From an uncultured Clostridia bacterium (GTDB lineage Bacteria > Bacillota > Clostridia > Oscillospirales > Ruminococcaceae), in assembly GCA_938014855.1 (NCBI GenBank), contig CALLQM010000391.1:1-5755 (forward strand): a stretch of DNA of 5,755 bases. Reading direction: 5' to 3'. The notes beneath the pieces were generated by a model. It worked only from the letters and a program-made list of their open reading frames with translations. It searched no databases and had not been told where the DNA came from. Shown piece by piece: positions 1-5,755 of this stretch. The position numbers were made by a program, and so were the translations under genes. Each line of letters opens with the position of its first letter. Position 1 is the stretch's first letter.

Positions 1-17
1 ACTCGTTCGATCGGGAA

Positions 18-24
18 CATACTA
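18..24 (+). promoter_or_regulatory. Putative sigma-G -10 element of the ger operon
   Basis: CATACTA is an exact match to the -10 consensus used by the forespore sigma factor sigma-G, which is known to drive gerA-type operons in Bacillus. It lies about 20 bases before the first usable gerAA start. The matching -35 box would fall at or before base 1, outside the window, so the promoter cannot be confirmed here. The inferred transcription start near 31 would leave a leader of only about 11-16 bases with no evident Shine-Dalgarno sequence, which is a point against this reading. Confidence 0.5.
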
Positions 25-46
25 ACCCATAGTTGATAAAAATGGG

Positions 47-268
47 GTGGTATCAATTTTTGGACTGGAAAAATTTTTTTCTAATAAAAAATACGGGCAG
101 TCGGCAAAAGATGAGCAAATGACCGATTCAATATCAAGCAGCATCCAAGATCCGATTCCGTCAACAATTGAAGAATGTGAAAAACAAATAAAAGCAATTT
201 TTAAACACAGTTCAGATTTTATCATTCAGTCTTTTAAAACACCACAAGAACTGGCGATGGTAGTCTAA
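47..268 (+). pseudogene. gerAA: gerAA 5' fragment, cut by an in-frame TAA (spore germination protein GerAA)
   Basis: This is the first 73 codons of a GerAA-type germinant receptor subunit, ending at TAA 266-268. The frame continues unchanged into the 430-codon reading frame that follows, so the two were originally one gene of about 504 codons, a normal length for the family. The helix at about residues 39-60 (IEECEKQIKAIF followed by SSDFIIQSF) fits the first cytoplasmic domain of GerAA. The break falls where the family usually has a 'vvYidGLVDK'-like strand: here VV-stop-VVDLVDK aligns with the stop at the tyrosine position, so a TAT or TAC to TAA change is the simplest cause. The start is uncertain. 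GTG 47 is the most upstream usable codon in frame (a stop lies at 23-25), but it has no good ribosome site. ATG 42 is in another frame and would need a frameshift in the A/T runs near 69-81. Confidence 0.8.
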
Positions 269-1561
269 GTGGTTGATCTTGTCGATAAAGATCTCGTTGA
301 CAGGGATGCGATTACACCATTAAAATCCACTGATTTTAACGGTGATTTATCGCTTGCAATCAAAACACATTATCATGAAATCCGTGATATTCAGTCTGCT
401 GTGAATGAAATTCTGCAAGGTGACACCGCTATTTTTTACAGTGGAAGCAAAACAGCCTATATCATGGATTTTAAACATTGGGAAAAGCGTTCTGTTGAAA
501 CTCCTGACTCAGAAACCGTAGTACGCGGGCCGAGAGAAGGCTTTACAGAAAGTATTCGCACCAACACCGCACTGTTGCGCAGAAAAATTAGAACTCCCAA
601 ATTAGTAATCGAAAATATGACGATTGGCCGCCAAACCAATACGCCAATCGGAATCGTTTATGTAGAAGGAATTGTAAATCAAACCGTTCTAAAGGAACTC
701 AAAGCGCGGTTATCCAAAATTGATACGGATGCAATTTTAGAATCCGGATATATTGAACAATATATTAGCGAAAATATTTATTCGCCAATAACAGGCATTG
801 GACTAACGCAAAAGCCAGATGTACTAGCTGCTCGGATTTTGGAAGGCCGAGGCGGCGTCATGTGCGACGGTACTCCTTTTGTTTTGACAATACCAGAATT
901 ATTTATTGAAAATATTCAAACCAGTGAAGACTATTACACGAGCTCTATCTTGGCGTCTTCGTTACGAATTCTTCGCATCTTTGGAATCATTGCATCCCTT
1001 ATTTTGCCGGGATTAGCGGTAGCGGTCATCACCTATAATCAAGAAATGATGCCGGCTCCCTTTTTAGTCAGTATGATTACCTCAACGTTAAAAACACCTT
1101 TGCCGGCTGGAGCGGAAGTATTCCTATTAATGGTCATGTTTGAACTGGTAAAAGAAGCTGGAACCAGGCTGCCCAAAGCCGTTGGTTCTGCCATTACGAT
1201 TGTCGGTTCCCTTATTATTGGAGATGCGGCAGTTTCTGCAGGTATCGCAGGTGCTCCCGCAGTCATTATTGTTGCGCTCACCGCAGTTACGGGATTTATC
1301 GCGCCAACACTGACCAAATTCCTATTGATCTACCGTTTTGTATTTCTTTTTCTTGGCGGTACGCTGGGGCTAGTGGGCATTGGGTCCGGAATCATGATTT
1401 TACTCACACAGCTGATTTCTACCAAATCATTCGGTATCCCCATTCTAGATTCCTTTAATAAAAACGAGGTAAAGGATTCCTTTATACGATTCCCGCTAAA
1501 ATCTATGTTTTTAAGACCGACTGTCATTGACAAACGAAACGTAAGGAGAAATAGAGAATGA
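269..1561 (+). CDS. gerAA: GerAA-type spore germination protein, main part after internal stop
   Basis: This frame holds most of GerAA, the A subunit of a gerA-type nutrient germinant receptor in the inner spore membrane. Residues 1-20 (DLVDKDLVDRDAITPL) continue the first soluble domain. Residues 86-112 carry the family signature RGPREGF...NTALLRRKIRTP, and 125-215 form the second soluble domain. From about 230 there are several membrane segments, including PGLAVAVITYNQEMMP (247-262), the hallmark ELVKEAGTRLP (292-302), a glycine/alanine-rich helix with IVGSLIIGDAAVSAG (311-325), and SFGIPIL (387-393). The KDSFIRFPLKSMFLRP tail (402-417) is also typical. It begins at GTG 269, directly after the TAA that cuts the gene, with no clear ribosome site, so it may only be the dead 3' part of a pseudogene. 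Its stop overlaps the gerAC start (ATGA). Confidence 0.88.
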   Translation: MVDLVDKDLVDRDAITPLKSTDFNGDLSLAIKTHYHEIRDIQSAVNEILQGDTAIFYSGSKTAYIMDFKHWEKRSVETPDSETVVRGPREGFTESIRTNTALLRRKIRTPKLVIENMTIGRQTNTPIGIVYVEGIVNQTVLKELKARLSKIDTDAILESGYIEQYISENIYSPITGIGLTQKPDVLAARILEGRGGVMCDGTPFVLTIPELFIENIQTSEDYYTSSILASSLRILRIFGIIASLILPGLAVAVITYNQEMMPAPFLVSMITSTLKTPLPAGAEVFLLMVMFELVKEAGTRLPKAVGSAITIVGSLIIGDAAVSAGIAGAPAVIIVALTAVTGFIAPTLTKFLLIYRFVFLFLGGTLGLVGIGSGIMILLTQLISTKSFGIPILDSFNKNEVKDSFIRFPLKSMFLRPTVIDKRNVRRNRE

Positions 1562-2766
1562 GGCGTAAACAAAGCAGAACAGTTTCGATTATTATGCTCT
1601 GTTTTATGCTTACTGTGCTATTAAGCGGCTGTTGGGATCGAACAGAGCCAAAAACTATGGCATTAGTAAGCAGCGCGATATATGATTTAAAAGATGACGG
1701 AAATTATCAAATCACAGTCGAAATCACCAATCCCACTACCAAAGAAGCCACCAATGAATCAACCAGCGGAAAAAGCACCAGCATCACGTATATGGGGGAA
1801 AATTTATCCATACCGGAATCAGGGAGAAGCATATCTAGAAGCATTGACAAATCCATTTTTTCCAGTCATACAAAGGTGCGATTCTTATCCGAAAAATTCG
1901 CAAAAAAAGATGTTGCACCTGTATTCGATTATTTATTGCGCAGCTATCACCTTGACGAAAACCCCTTACTCATGGTTATAAAAGACGAAGATCCTTCCAA
2001 AATCTATACCTGTGAAATCGGATTATCCGAAACAATCGGCGGTTATATGGAAAGCGTTTCAAAATCTTTGCCTTCTGTTTCATCAAAATGCATTTTTGTC
2101 GATGCGCGTGAATTTATTAAAGACTATTATCGGGACGGCAAACAGCCAGTTGCCGGAACAGTAAAAATTGTAAAAAACAAAGCTCCATCTTCCAACACAC
2201 AAGAAGAATCCAAGAAAGAAGAATTGAACATTGAATGTGAAGGGCTTGCAGCATTTAAAGATACAACGCTTGTTGGTTTTTTAGATGGAGTGGAAGTCAG
2301 GGCATACAATTTTATTGTCAATGATATAAAAACGGCACTGATTTCAATTCCAAACGAAATTGATTATACCGTTTTTATGGTGGACCGTTCAAAATCAAAA
2401 ATTGAGACGTTTTATAAAGACGGTGAGATTTCCGCAAAAGTATCCCCTAACGTCTATTTGTCTGCAATTCAGCAGGGTGGAACCATCAACGTCACCCAAA
2501 TGGATTCCATTAAGCTTTTGCAACAACAACTTAACGAACTGCTAGAAAAAGAACTATCCGACACCATAAAAAAAGCACAAACAGAATTGAAAAGCGATAT
2601 TTTTGGTTTTGGTGATTCGATGCATATTCAGCATCCCGAACAATGGAAACAACTGCGCTTTAACTGGGATGAGGAATTTTCCAAAGCTAAAATTGATGTA
2701 AAAGTGGATTCATCGATTCGAAGAACCGGACAAATCAAGAAAGCATTTCGAGAGGAGGAAAAGTAA
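1558..2766 (+). CDS. gerAC: GerAC-type spore germination lipoprotein
   Basis: This is the intact C subunit of the germinant receptor (Ger(x)C family), 402 residues, a usual length. The N-terminus has a basic start (RRK), a hydrophobic stretch at 9-22 and the lipobox LLSGC with Cys25 as the predicted lipidated residue, so the protein should be anchored to the outer face of the inner spore membrane. GCWDR (24-28) is the classic family motif. Residues 226-243 (ECEGLAAFKDTTLVGFLD) match the middle-domain signature, and 345-388 (SDIFGFG, WKQLRFNWDEEF, SSIRRTG) match the conserved C-terminal domain. A charged linker at about 205-223 is probably a flexible loop. ATG 1558 overlaps the gerAA stop, with AAGGAGA at 1543-1549 correctly spaced. 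The end overlaps gerAB by one base (TAATG). No lesion is visible in this gene, unlike its two partners. Confidence 0.95.
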   Translation: MRRKQSRTVSIIMLCFMLTVLLSGCWDRTEPKTMALVSSAIYDLKDDGNYQITVEITNPTTKEATNESTSGKSTSITYMGENLSIPESGRSISRSIDKSIFSSHTKVRFLSEKFAKKDVAPVFDYLLRSYHLDENPLLMVIKDEDPSKIYTCEIGLSETIGGYMESVSKSLPSVSSKCIFVDAREFIKDYYRDGKQPVAGTVKIVKNKAPSSNTQEESKKEELNIECEGLAAFKDTTLVGFLDGVEVRAYNFIVNDIKTALISIPNEIDYTVFMVDRSKSKIETFYKDGEISAKVSPNVYLSAIQQGGTINVTQMDSIKLLQQQLNELLEKELSDTIKKAQTELKSDIFGFGDSMHIQHPEQWKQLRFNWDEEFSKAKIDVKVDSSIRRTGQIKKAFREEEK

Positions 2767-3092
2767 TGGAGCAAAAGCCCACCATAACAGCTATGCAATG
2801 GTCTCTTTTATTTGTAGGCTGTGCTTTAGCATTTCCCTATACGTTTATGCCCATTATGTCCGTTCCGTCAGCAAATCAAGATATTTTAATTGTATTCTTA
2901 CTCGGCATGGTATTCGCTGTCATTTTTCATATGCCGCTTTTATTTTTAATGAATAAATTTCGAGGATTCAACGCAATCGAAATCGGAGATGTGGTGTTAG
3001 GCAAGTTTTTTGGAAAAATCCCACACCTTTTGTTTTTAGTGGTTTGCATGTTTTGTTTTATAGCGTGTACAATGGCATCATTGTGTTTATGA
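2766..3092 (+). pseudogene. gerAB: gerAB 5' fragment before frameshift (GerAB germination transporter-like subunit)
   Basis: This is the N-terminal 108 codons of the B subunit, an APC-superfamily-like integral membrane protein of the GerAB/spore permease family. ATG 2766 has a strong ribosome site (AGAGGAGG, 2751-2758). Visible parts are TM1 (about residues 10-32), TM2 (about 39-61), a cytoplasmic segment with IEIGDVVLGKFFGKIP (71-86) that fits the family's 'e...ilGk..gki' region, and TM3 (about 87-105). After ACTMASL the frame ends in CL-stop (TGA 3090-3092), while the rest of the protein continues in the -1 frame. Adding one base after about 3083 restores a single protein of roughly 380 residues, the normal family size. 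The gene is therefore frameshifted, or a base is missing from the sequence. Confidence 0.85.
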
Positions 3093-3907
3093 AATATTAC
3101 TTTTTCACGTATACACCCATTTGGGCCATGCTTTTATATATTATTATTCCGGTAACGTATGCCGCCTATAAAGGCGCCGGCACGCTTGGCCGATTAGCAA
3201 CCATTCTCGTTCCGTTTATCATGCTGACAATCCTATTTTACTTTATACTTGGTTTTTCACATTTTGATCTTAGCGTATTTCAGCCTGTATTAGTCGACTC
3301 TAAAATAACTCAATTAGCACTGGGTGGTTTTTTTACTGCTGCTAGAATTTCCGAAATTTTAATCCTCTATATTTTTTCTTATTTTTTGGATCAAAAAGTA
3401 AAAATATATAAGACCTATGCAAAATCAATCTTGGTTTTTGCTATCTGTTTTTTTTCCATTTTGTTTCCAACCGCTATGTCCTTAGGAATTGAACTAGCAA
3501 AAAATTCTTGGAGCCCCTATTTTTTATTTACCAGACAAGTAAAAGCCTATGATTTTATTGAACGTGTGCAATCACTTAACACATTAGCATGGTTCCCAGT
3601 AATCTTATTAAAAATAGCGGTTTATAATTTTATGGCGTCCTATGTTTTGTCCGGAATTGTGAAAGCAAAATCTTATAAACCCTTTGTCATTCCCTTTTCG
3701 ATTCTTGCATTTAGTATTTGTTTAATTCCGATTATGAATAAATCCAGCACCATCGATTATCTTCGTTCGGATAGTTTTTTCCCATATATGATCTTTCCAA
3801 TCGTTGTTATTATTCCTTTACTCGCTGTGATTGTTTATTTTATACGGCGTAAAAAAATAAATCAAATTCTACAACAAAAACAAGCTTCTCGCCTATCATC
3901 CAACTAG
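3089..3907 (+). CDS. gerAB: gerAB 3' part after frameshift (GerAB germination transporter-like subunit)
   Basis: This is the remaining about 272 codons of GerAB, lying in the -1 frame relative to the 5' fragment. The frame is open from about 3044, but ATG 3089 is the first plausible start. It overlaps the fragment's TGA as ATGA and has no ribosome site. Family features appear in order: FTYTPIWAM just after the start, the YAAYKGAGTLGRLA loop, a conserved 'fqPvl' region (FDLSVFQPVL), about seven hydrophobic membrane segments, ERVQSLNTLAWFP before a late TM segment, and a basic tail beginning IRRKKINQIL. The gene is very AT-rich. Whether this part is made at all is doubtful. It could result from translational re-initiation, but a decayed pseudogene or a sequencing error is more likely. 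Confidence 0.82.
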   Translation: MKYYFFTYTPIWAMLLYIIIPVTYAAYKGAGTLGRLATILVPFIMLTILFYFILGFSHFDLSVFQPVLVDSKITQLALGGFFTAARISEILILYIFSYFLDQKVKIYKTYAKSILVFAICFFSILFPTAMSLGIELAKNSWSPYFLFTRQVKAYDFIERVQSLNTLAWFPVILLKIAVYNFMASYVLSGIVKAKSYKPFVIPFSILAFSICLIPIMNKSSTIDYLRSDSFFPYMIFPIVVIIPLLAVIVYFIRRKKINQILQQKQASRLSSN

Positions 3908-3932
3908 AATCCATTTTCAATCCGCATGGATA

Positions 3933-3962
3933 CTTTGCCTATGCAAAGGAGTATGTTATACT
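3933..3962 (+). promoter_or_regulatory. Putative sigma-A promoter for the secreted protein gene, with dyad on -35
   Basis: TTGCCT (3935-3940) and TATACT (3957-3962) are separated by 16 bases, a plausible vegetative promoter with transcription starting near 3969 and a leader of about 58 bases. The -35 box lies inside a short inverted repeat, CTTTGC-ctat-GCAAAG (3933-3948), which could be a regulator site or chance. No convincing terminator separates gerAB (stop 3905-3907) from this promoter, so read-through from the ger operon cannot be excluded. Confidence 0.5.
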
Positions 3963-4011
3963 ATTACTAGATACTATGATGGCAGTATTCACAATACAAA
4001 TGACTTAATAT

Positions 4012-4018
4012 GAGAGGA
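4012..4018 (+). promoter_or_regulatory. Ribosome binding site that decides the start at 4027
   Basis: GAGAGGA lies 8 bases before ATG 4027. An in-frame ATG at 4018 touches this site and so cannot use it, which makes 4027 the better start. That choice also gives a cleaner signal peptide beginning MKSTK. Confidence 0.7.
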
Positions 4019-4026
4019 TGACAGCA

Positions 4027-4842
4027 ATGAAAAGCACAAAAACCGTTGCCGGATTTTTATGTGCGGTACTTTTGTTTATCACCGCCGCAATTCCGGTCAC
4101 AGCAAACAATCAGACAGCATCACGGCCAAGCTGTCTTGCAATTAACGCCGCTGAAGTCGAAACCATTACGGTAATCAACCGCGAACTGCATGTAAGCTAT
4201 GCAATCACTGCACCAAGCGATCGTAAGGCTGTAGTTAATACACTGAACACTCTTGAATACCGTCCGCGGACCAATGCGTCCCCCGACATGGACGGGCTGC
4301 GACTCTTGTCGATTCGCTTTAAAGATGGAGGACAATATCAATACTGGTGTCACCGCAACACCCTAATCAATGATGACAAGCAGCTTACAGATGGACTTGC
4401 GTGTGCAGATCTTTACAAACTATTTGATCGGTTTGCAAAGAACTATCCCGCAAATGTTGAATGGCTCGGATATATGAATCCTTACCGTATCACATCCTTA
4501 GAAATACAAGGAAGCAACGGCACTAAGACCTACCGCACGAACACGTCCGAATCACAGCGTAAAATAATTTTAGATATATGCACACGGCTGAAAGCATACA
4601 AGCCATCCAAAGTGCGTCAGTTAAAACCAAAAGAAACGCTGAAATTTAGTCAAGATTCCGGCAGCCTGCTTTATGCCCTAACGCTTGACTTTGAAACCGG
4701 GCGGGAAATTTACCATATCAACCTCTACGACAACGGCGAAATTGGGATCTTGGTGGACAGCATTCCATATGCACTTGCATATACAAGCGCGGATCAAACC
4801 CTTTTTCAATCCTTGATTACAGCTCTGTATTTAAACGCCTAG
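4027..4842 (+). CDS. Secreted protein of unknown function with two repeated modules
   Basis: I do not recognise a named family. The 271-residue product begins with a typical signal peptide: basic MKSTK, a hydrophobic core at about 7-21, and VTA before a predicted cut after Ala26. There is no lipobox, so the protein is probably exported and released or held in the cell wall. The mature part looks like two copies of one alpha/beta module. The first (about 38-140) runs from a strand 'VETITVI' through a helix 'RKAVVNTLNTLEY' and a strand 'LRLLSIRFKDGGQYQYW' to a final helix 'LYKLFDRFAKNY'. The second (about 153-269) runs from 'RITSLEIQG' through 'QRKIILDICTRLKAY' and 'LLYALTLDFETGREIYHINLY' to 'LFQSLITALYL'. 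No catalytic motif is visible; a small binding or envelope role is only a guess. It has its own putative promoter and a stem-loop after it, and is independent of the ger genes. Confidence 0.85.
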   Translation: MKSTKTVAGFLCAVLLFITAAIPVTANNQTASRPSCLAINAAEVETITVINRELHVSYAITAPSDRKAVVNTLNTLEYRPRTNASPDMDGLRLLSIRFKDGGQYQYWCHRNTLINDDKQLTDGLACADLYKLFDRFAKNYPANVEWLGYMNPYRITSLEIQGSNGTKTYRTNTSESQRKIILDICTRLKAYKPSKVRQLKPKETLKFSQDSGSLLYALTLDFETGREIYHINLYDNGEIGILVDSIPYALAYTSADQTLFQSLITALYLNA

Positions 4843-4873
4843 TTTGATCCTTTCTTTAGTCTATTATTAATTT

Positions 4874-4906
4874 AAGACGATAAGAGGGAAATCCTCTTAT
4901 CGTCTT
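4874..4906 (+). terminator. Stem-loop after the secreted protein gene, probable terminator
   Basis: A perfect 14-bp stem (AAGACGATAAGAGG, 4874-4887, with its complement at 4893-4906) closes a 5-base loop, 31 bases after the stop codon. The position fits a transcription terminator, but the downstream T-run is poor (CGTT then A-run), so it may act weakly or as a 3' stabilising hairpin. Confidence 0.6.
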
Positions 4907-4940
4907 CGTTAAAAAAATTATCATTATTCGATATTTGGTG

Positions 4941-4969
4941 TTGACAACCAATAGCATGTATGCTATTAT
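4941..4969 (+). promoter_or_regulatory. Sigma-A promoter of the tRNA-fMet gene
   Basis: A perfect TTGACA -35 (4941-4946) and a TATTAT -10 (4964-4969) are separated by exactly 17 bases. Transcription should start near 4976, leaving a leader of about 40 bases that would be removed by RNase P. Such near-consensus promoters are usual for single tRNA genes. Confidence 0.85.
4950..4967. repeat. Perfect 8-2-8 inverted repeat across the tRNA promoter
   Basis: AATAGCAT-GT-ATGCTATT is an 18-base dyad with perfect 8-base arms. It covers most of the promoter spacer and overlaps the first four bases of the -10 box. This geometry is typical of a repressor operator, though no regulator gene is in view and tRNA promoters are seldom controlled this way. 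It could also be a chance result of AT-rich sequence. Confidence 0.6.
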
Positions 4970-5016
4970 GTATAAGCACTCTTCGAGAGGGCGTCGCAAA
5001 ATATCAATTTTAATAT

Positions 5017-5093
<77 letters not shown>

Positions 5094-5095
5094 TC

Positions 5096-5137
5096 AACAA
5101 GTAGCTTAAACAATACGTTTAAGCTACTTGTTTTTTT
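5096..5137 (+). terminator. Rho-independent terminator of the tRNA-fMet gene
   Basis: A perfect 16-bp stem (AACAAGTAGCTTAAAC, 5096-5111, with its complement at 5117-5132) and the 5-base loop AATAC are followed by an uninterrupted seven-T run (5131-5137). It begins three bases after the tRNA CCA end. Confidence 0.93.
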
Positions 5138-5208
5138 ATTTCTTCTTAAATTTTTTAGATTATAAGCACATTCATTATTAACAATCGTTGGTTGTGTTCC
5201 CACAAAGG

Positions 5209-5249
5209 AAAAGACCGTATGAACTTTTCAAAGTTCATACGGTCTTTTT
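5209..5249 (-). terminator. Terminator of the dipeptidase gene, near-symmetric
   Basis: A perfect 19-bp inverted repeat (AAAAGACCGTATGAACTTT at 5209-5227, its complement at 5230-5248) lies 12 bases beyond the pepD-type stop codon on the minus strand. Both ends carry short T-runs in the direction of exit (TTTTT on +, TTTT on -), so it could also stop read-through from the tRNA side. The 5138-5208 stretch between the two terminators shows nothing recognisable. Confidence 0.88.
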
Positions 5250-5260
5250 ACTCATACAGC

Positions 5261-5755
5261 TTACTTCATGCGGCGCAGAATTTCAAGAATCATCTTGTAA
5301 ACGCGCTGTACGGAAGCGATATGCATTCTCTCACGGCAAGTATGAATCTCGGTCAGATTCGGACCGAAGGATACGCAGTCCAGACCCGGGATCTTATCGG
5401 CAAACATGCCGCATTCGACGCCCGCGTGGATGGCTTCGATCTTGGGATCGCAGCCGTACTGCTCGCGATAAATCTCGACCATCAAGTTGCGAAGCGGAGA
5501 TTCGGTTTGGTATTCCCAGCCAGGATAGTCGCCAAATACTGCGACCGTACCGCCTAGACGAGCGGTCAGTTCTTGCAGGCGTTCTACAAGCATGTGCTTT
5601 TGCGTTGCAACACTGCTGCGTACACAGAAAGACGCATAAAGCCGATCTTCTTCAGTAATCAAAACACCGAGGTTGAGTGAGGTCTGCACAAGACCCGGCA
5701 TATCCGCACTCATAACCTGAATACCGTTGGGTGCACAGGTCAACAGGCAGACGAC
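5261..5755 (-). CDS. pepD: PepD-type cytosolic dipeptidase (aminoacyl-histidine dipeptidase, M20), C-terminal part
   Basis: The window holds the last 164 codons; the frame is open to the right edge, so the start lies beyond 5755. The fragment begins VVCLLTCAPNGIQVMS and continues with DMPGLVQTSLNLGV, both typical of the PepD/cytosol nonspecific dipeptidase family, which hydrolyses Xaa-His and other dipeptides with two bound metal ions in peptide catabolism. HAGVECGMF and the C-terminal CVSFGPNLTEIHTCRERM are signature regions, and the His of the second is the expected C-terminal metal ligand. The remaining catalytic His/Asp/Glu residues should lie upstream, outside the view. The gene converges on the tRNA unit and ends in a clear terminator. 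Its GC content is well above that of the ger genes (about 60% in one 60-base line near 5401, against about 22% near 3361 in gerAB). Confidence 0.93.
   Translation of the reverse strand, partial: VVCLLTCAPNGIQVMSADMPGLVQTSLNLGVLITEEDRLYASFCVRSSVATQKHMLVERLQELTARLGGTVAVFGDYPGWEYQTESPLRNLMVEIYREQYGCDPKIEAIHAGVECGMFADKIPGLDCVSFGPNLTEIHTCRERMHIASVQRVYKMILEILRRMK

Noticed and set aside
42..122. ATG 42 frame (MGWYQFLDWKNFF...) as the true gerAA start
   Set aside because: It is out of frame with the conserved domain and ends soon after. It works only with an assumed frameshift in the A/T runs.
1039..1317. Minus-strand reading frame inside gerAA, and similar frames inside gerAC and the secreted protein gene
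   Set aside because: These are shadows of the well-supported plus-strand genes, with no ribosome sites or family signatures.
3044..3088. TTG 3044 as the start of the second gerAB part
   Set aside because: It only extends an alternative reading of the TM3 region already encoded in the first frame. The peptide does not resemble GerAB and has no ribosome site.
3044..3092. Programmed -1 ribosomal frameshift in gerAB
   Set aside because: The shift needed is -1, but no X-XXY-YYZ slippery heptamer in the proper frame and no obvious downstream structure are visible in the overlap, so a mutation or sequence error is preferred.
4018..4026. ATG 4018 as the start of the secreted protein
   Set aside because: The Shine-Dalgarno sequence touches this codon; ATG 4027 has correct spacing.
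4979..4989. Small hairpin CTCT-TCG-AGAG in the tRNA leader as a regulator
   Set aside because: It is only four base pairs and sits in a leader that RNase P would remove; nothing supports a function.
5188..5658. Plus-strand reading frames opposite the dipeptidase gene
   Set aside because: They cross the terminator hairpin and lie antisense to a clear PepD-type sequence; their products are low-complexity and arginine-rich.

Overview
The window looks like a chromosomal segment from an endospore-forming, low-to-mid-GC Firmicute, most likely a Clostridia-type anaerobe. The basis is a tricistronic gerA-type germinant-receptor operon in the order A-C-B, strong AGGAGG-type ribosome sites, rho-independent terminators and an encoded CCA on the tRNA. 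I cannot name a species.

Layout. (1) Positions 1-3907, + strand: a gerA-type spore germination operon. It may start from a forespore sigma-G promoter, since an exact CATACTA -10 box lies at 18-24. It runs gerAA (47-1561), gerAC (1558-2766), gerAB (2766-3907), with stop and start codons overlapping at each junction. Two of the three genes are broken: gerAA by an in-frame TAA at 266-268, and gerAB by a one-base frameshift near 3084. gerAC, the lipoprotein subunit, is intact. (2) Positions 3933-4906, + strand: a separate transcription unit with a plausible sigma-A promoter, a secreted protein of unknown function (4027-4842) that looks like two copies of one module, and a stem-loop after it. (3) Positions 4941-5137, + strand: a stand-alone initiator tRNA-fMet gene with its own near-consensus promoter and terminator. 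An 8-2-8 perfect dyad sits across the promoter spacer and -10 box. (4) Positions 5209-5755, - strand: the C-terminal part of a cytosolic M20-family dipeptidase (PepD type), whose 5' end lies beyond the window, followed by its terminator hairpin.

How the parts relate. The three ger products would form one inner-spore-membrane germinant receptor: GerAA and GerAB in the membrane, GerAC anchored as a lipoprotein. With GerAA and GerAB both interrupted, the receptor is probably inactive, unless the breaks are assembly errors or the halves are made separately by re-initiation. The secreted protein, the tRNA and the dipeptidase are separate units with no evident functional link to germination. The ger operon is visibly AT-richer than the dipeptidase gene.

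No stretch longer than 300 bases lacks a gene. I see no CRISPR array, insertion sequence, integrase or clearly new system. The most notable points are the double lesion in the germination operon, with a start codon at each break, and the dyad on the tRNA promoter.
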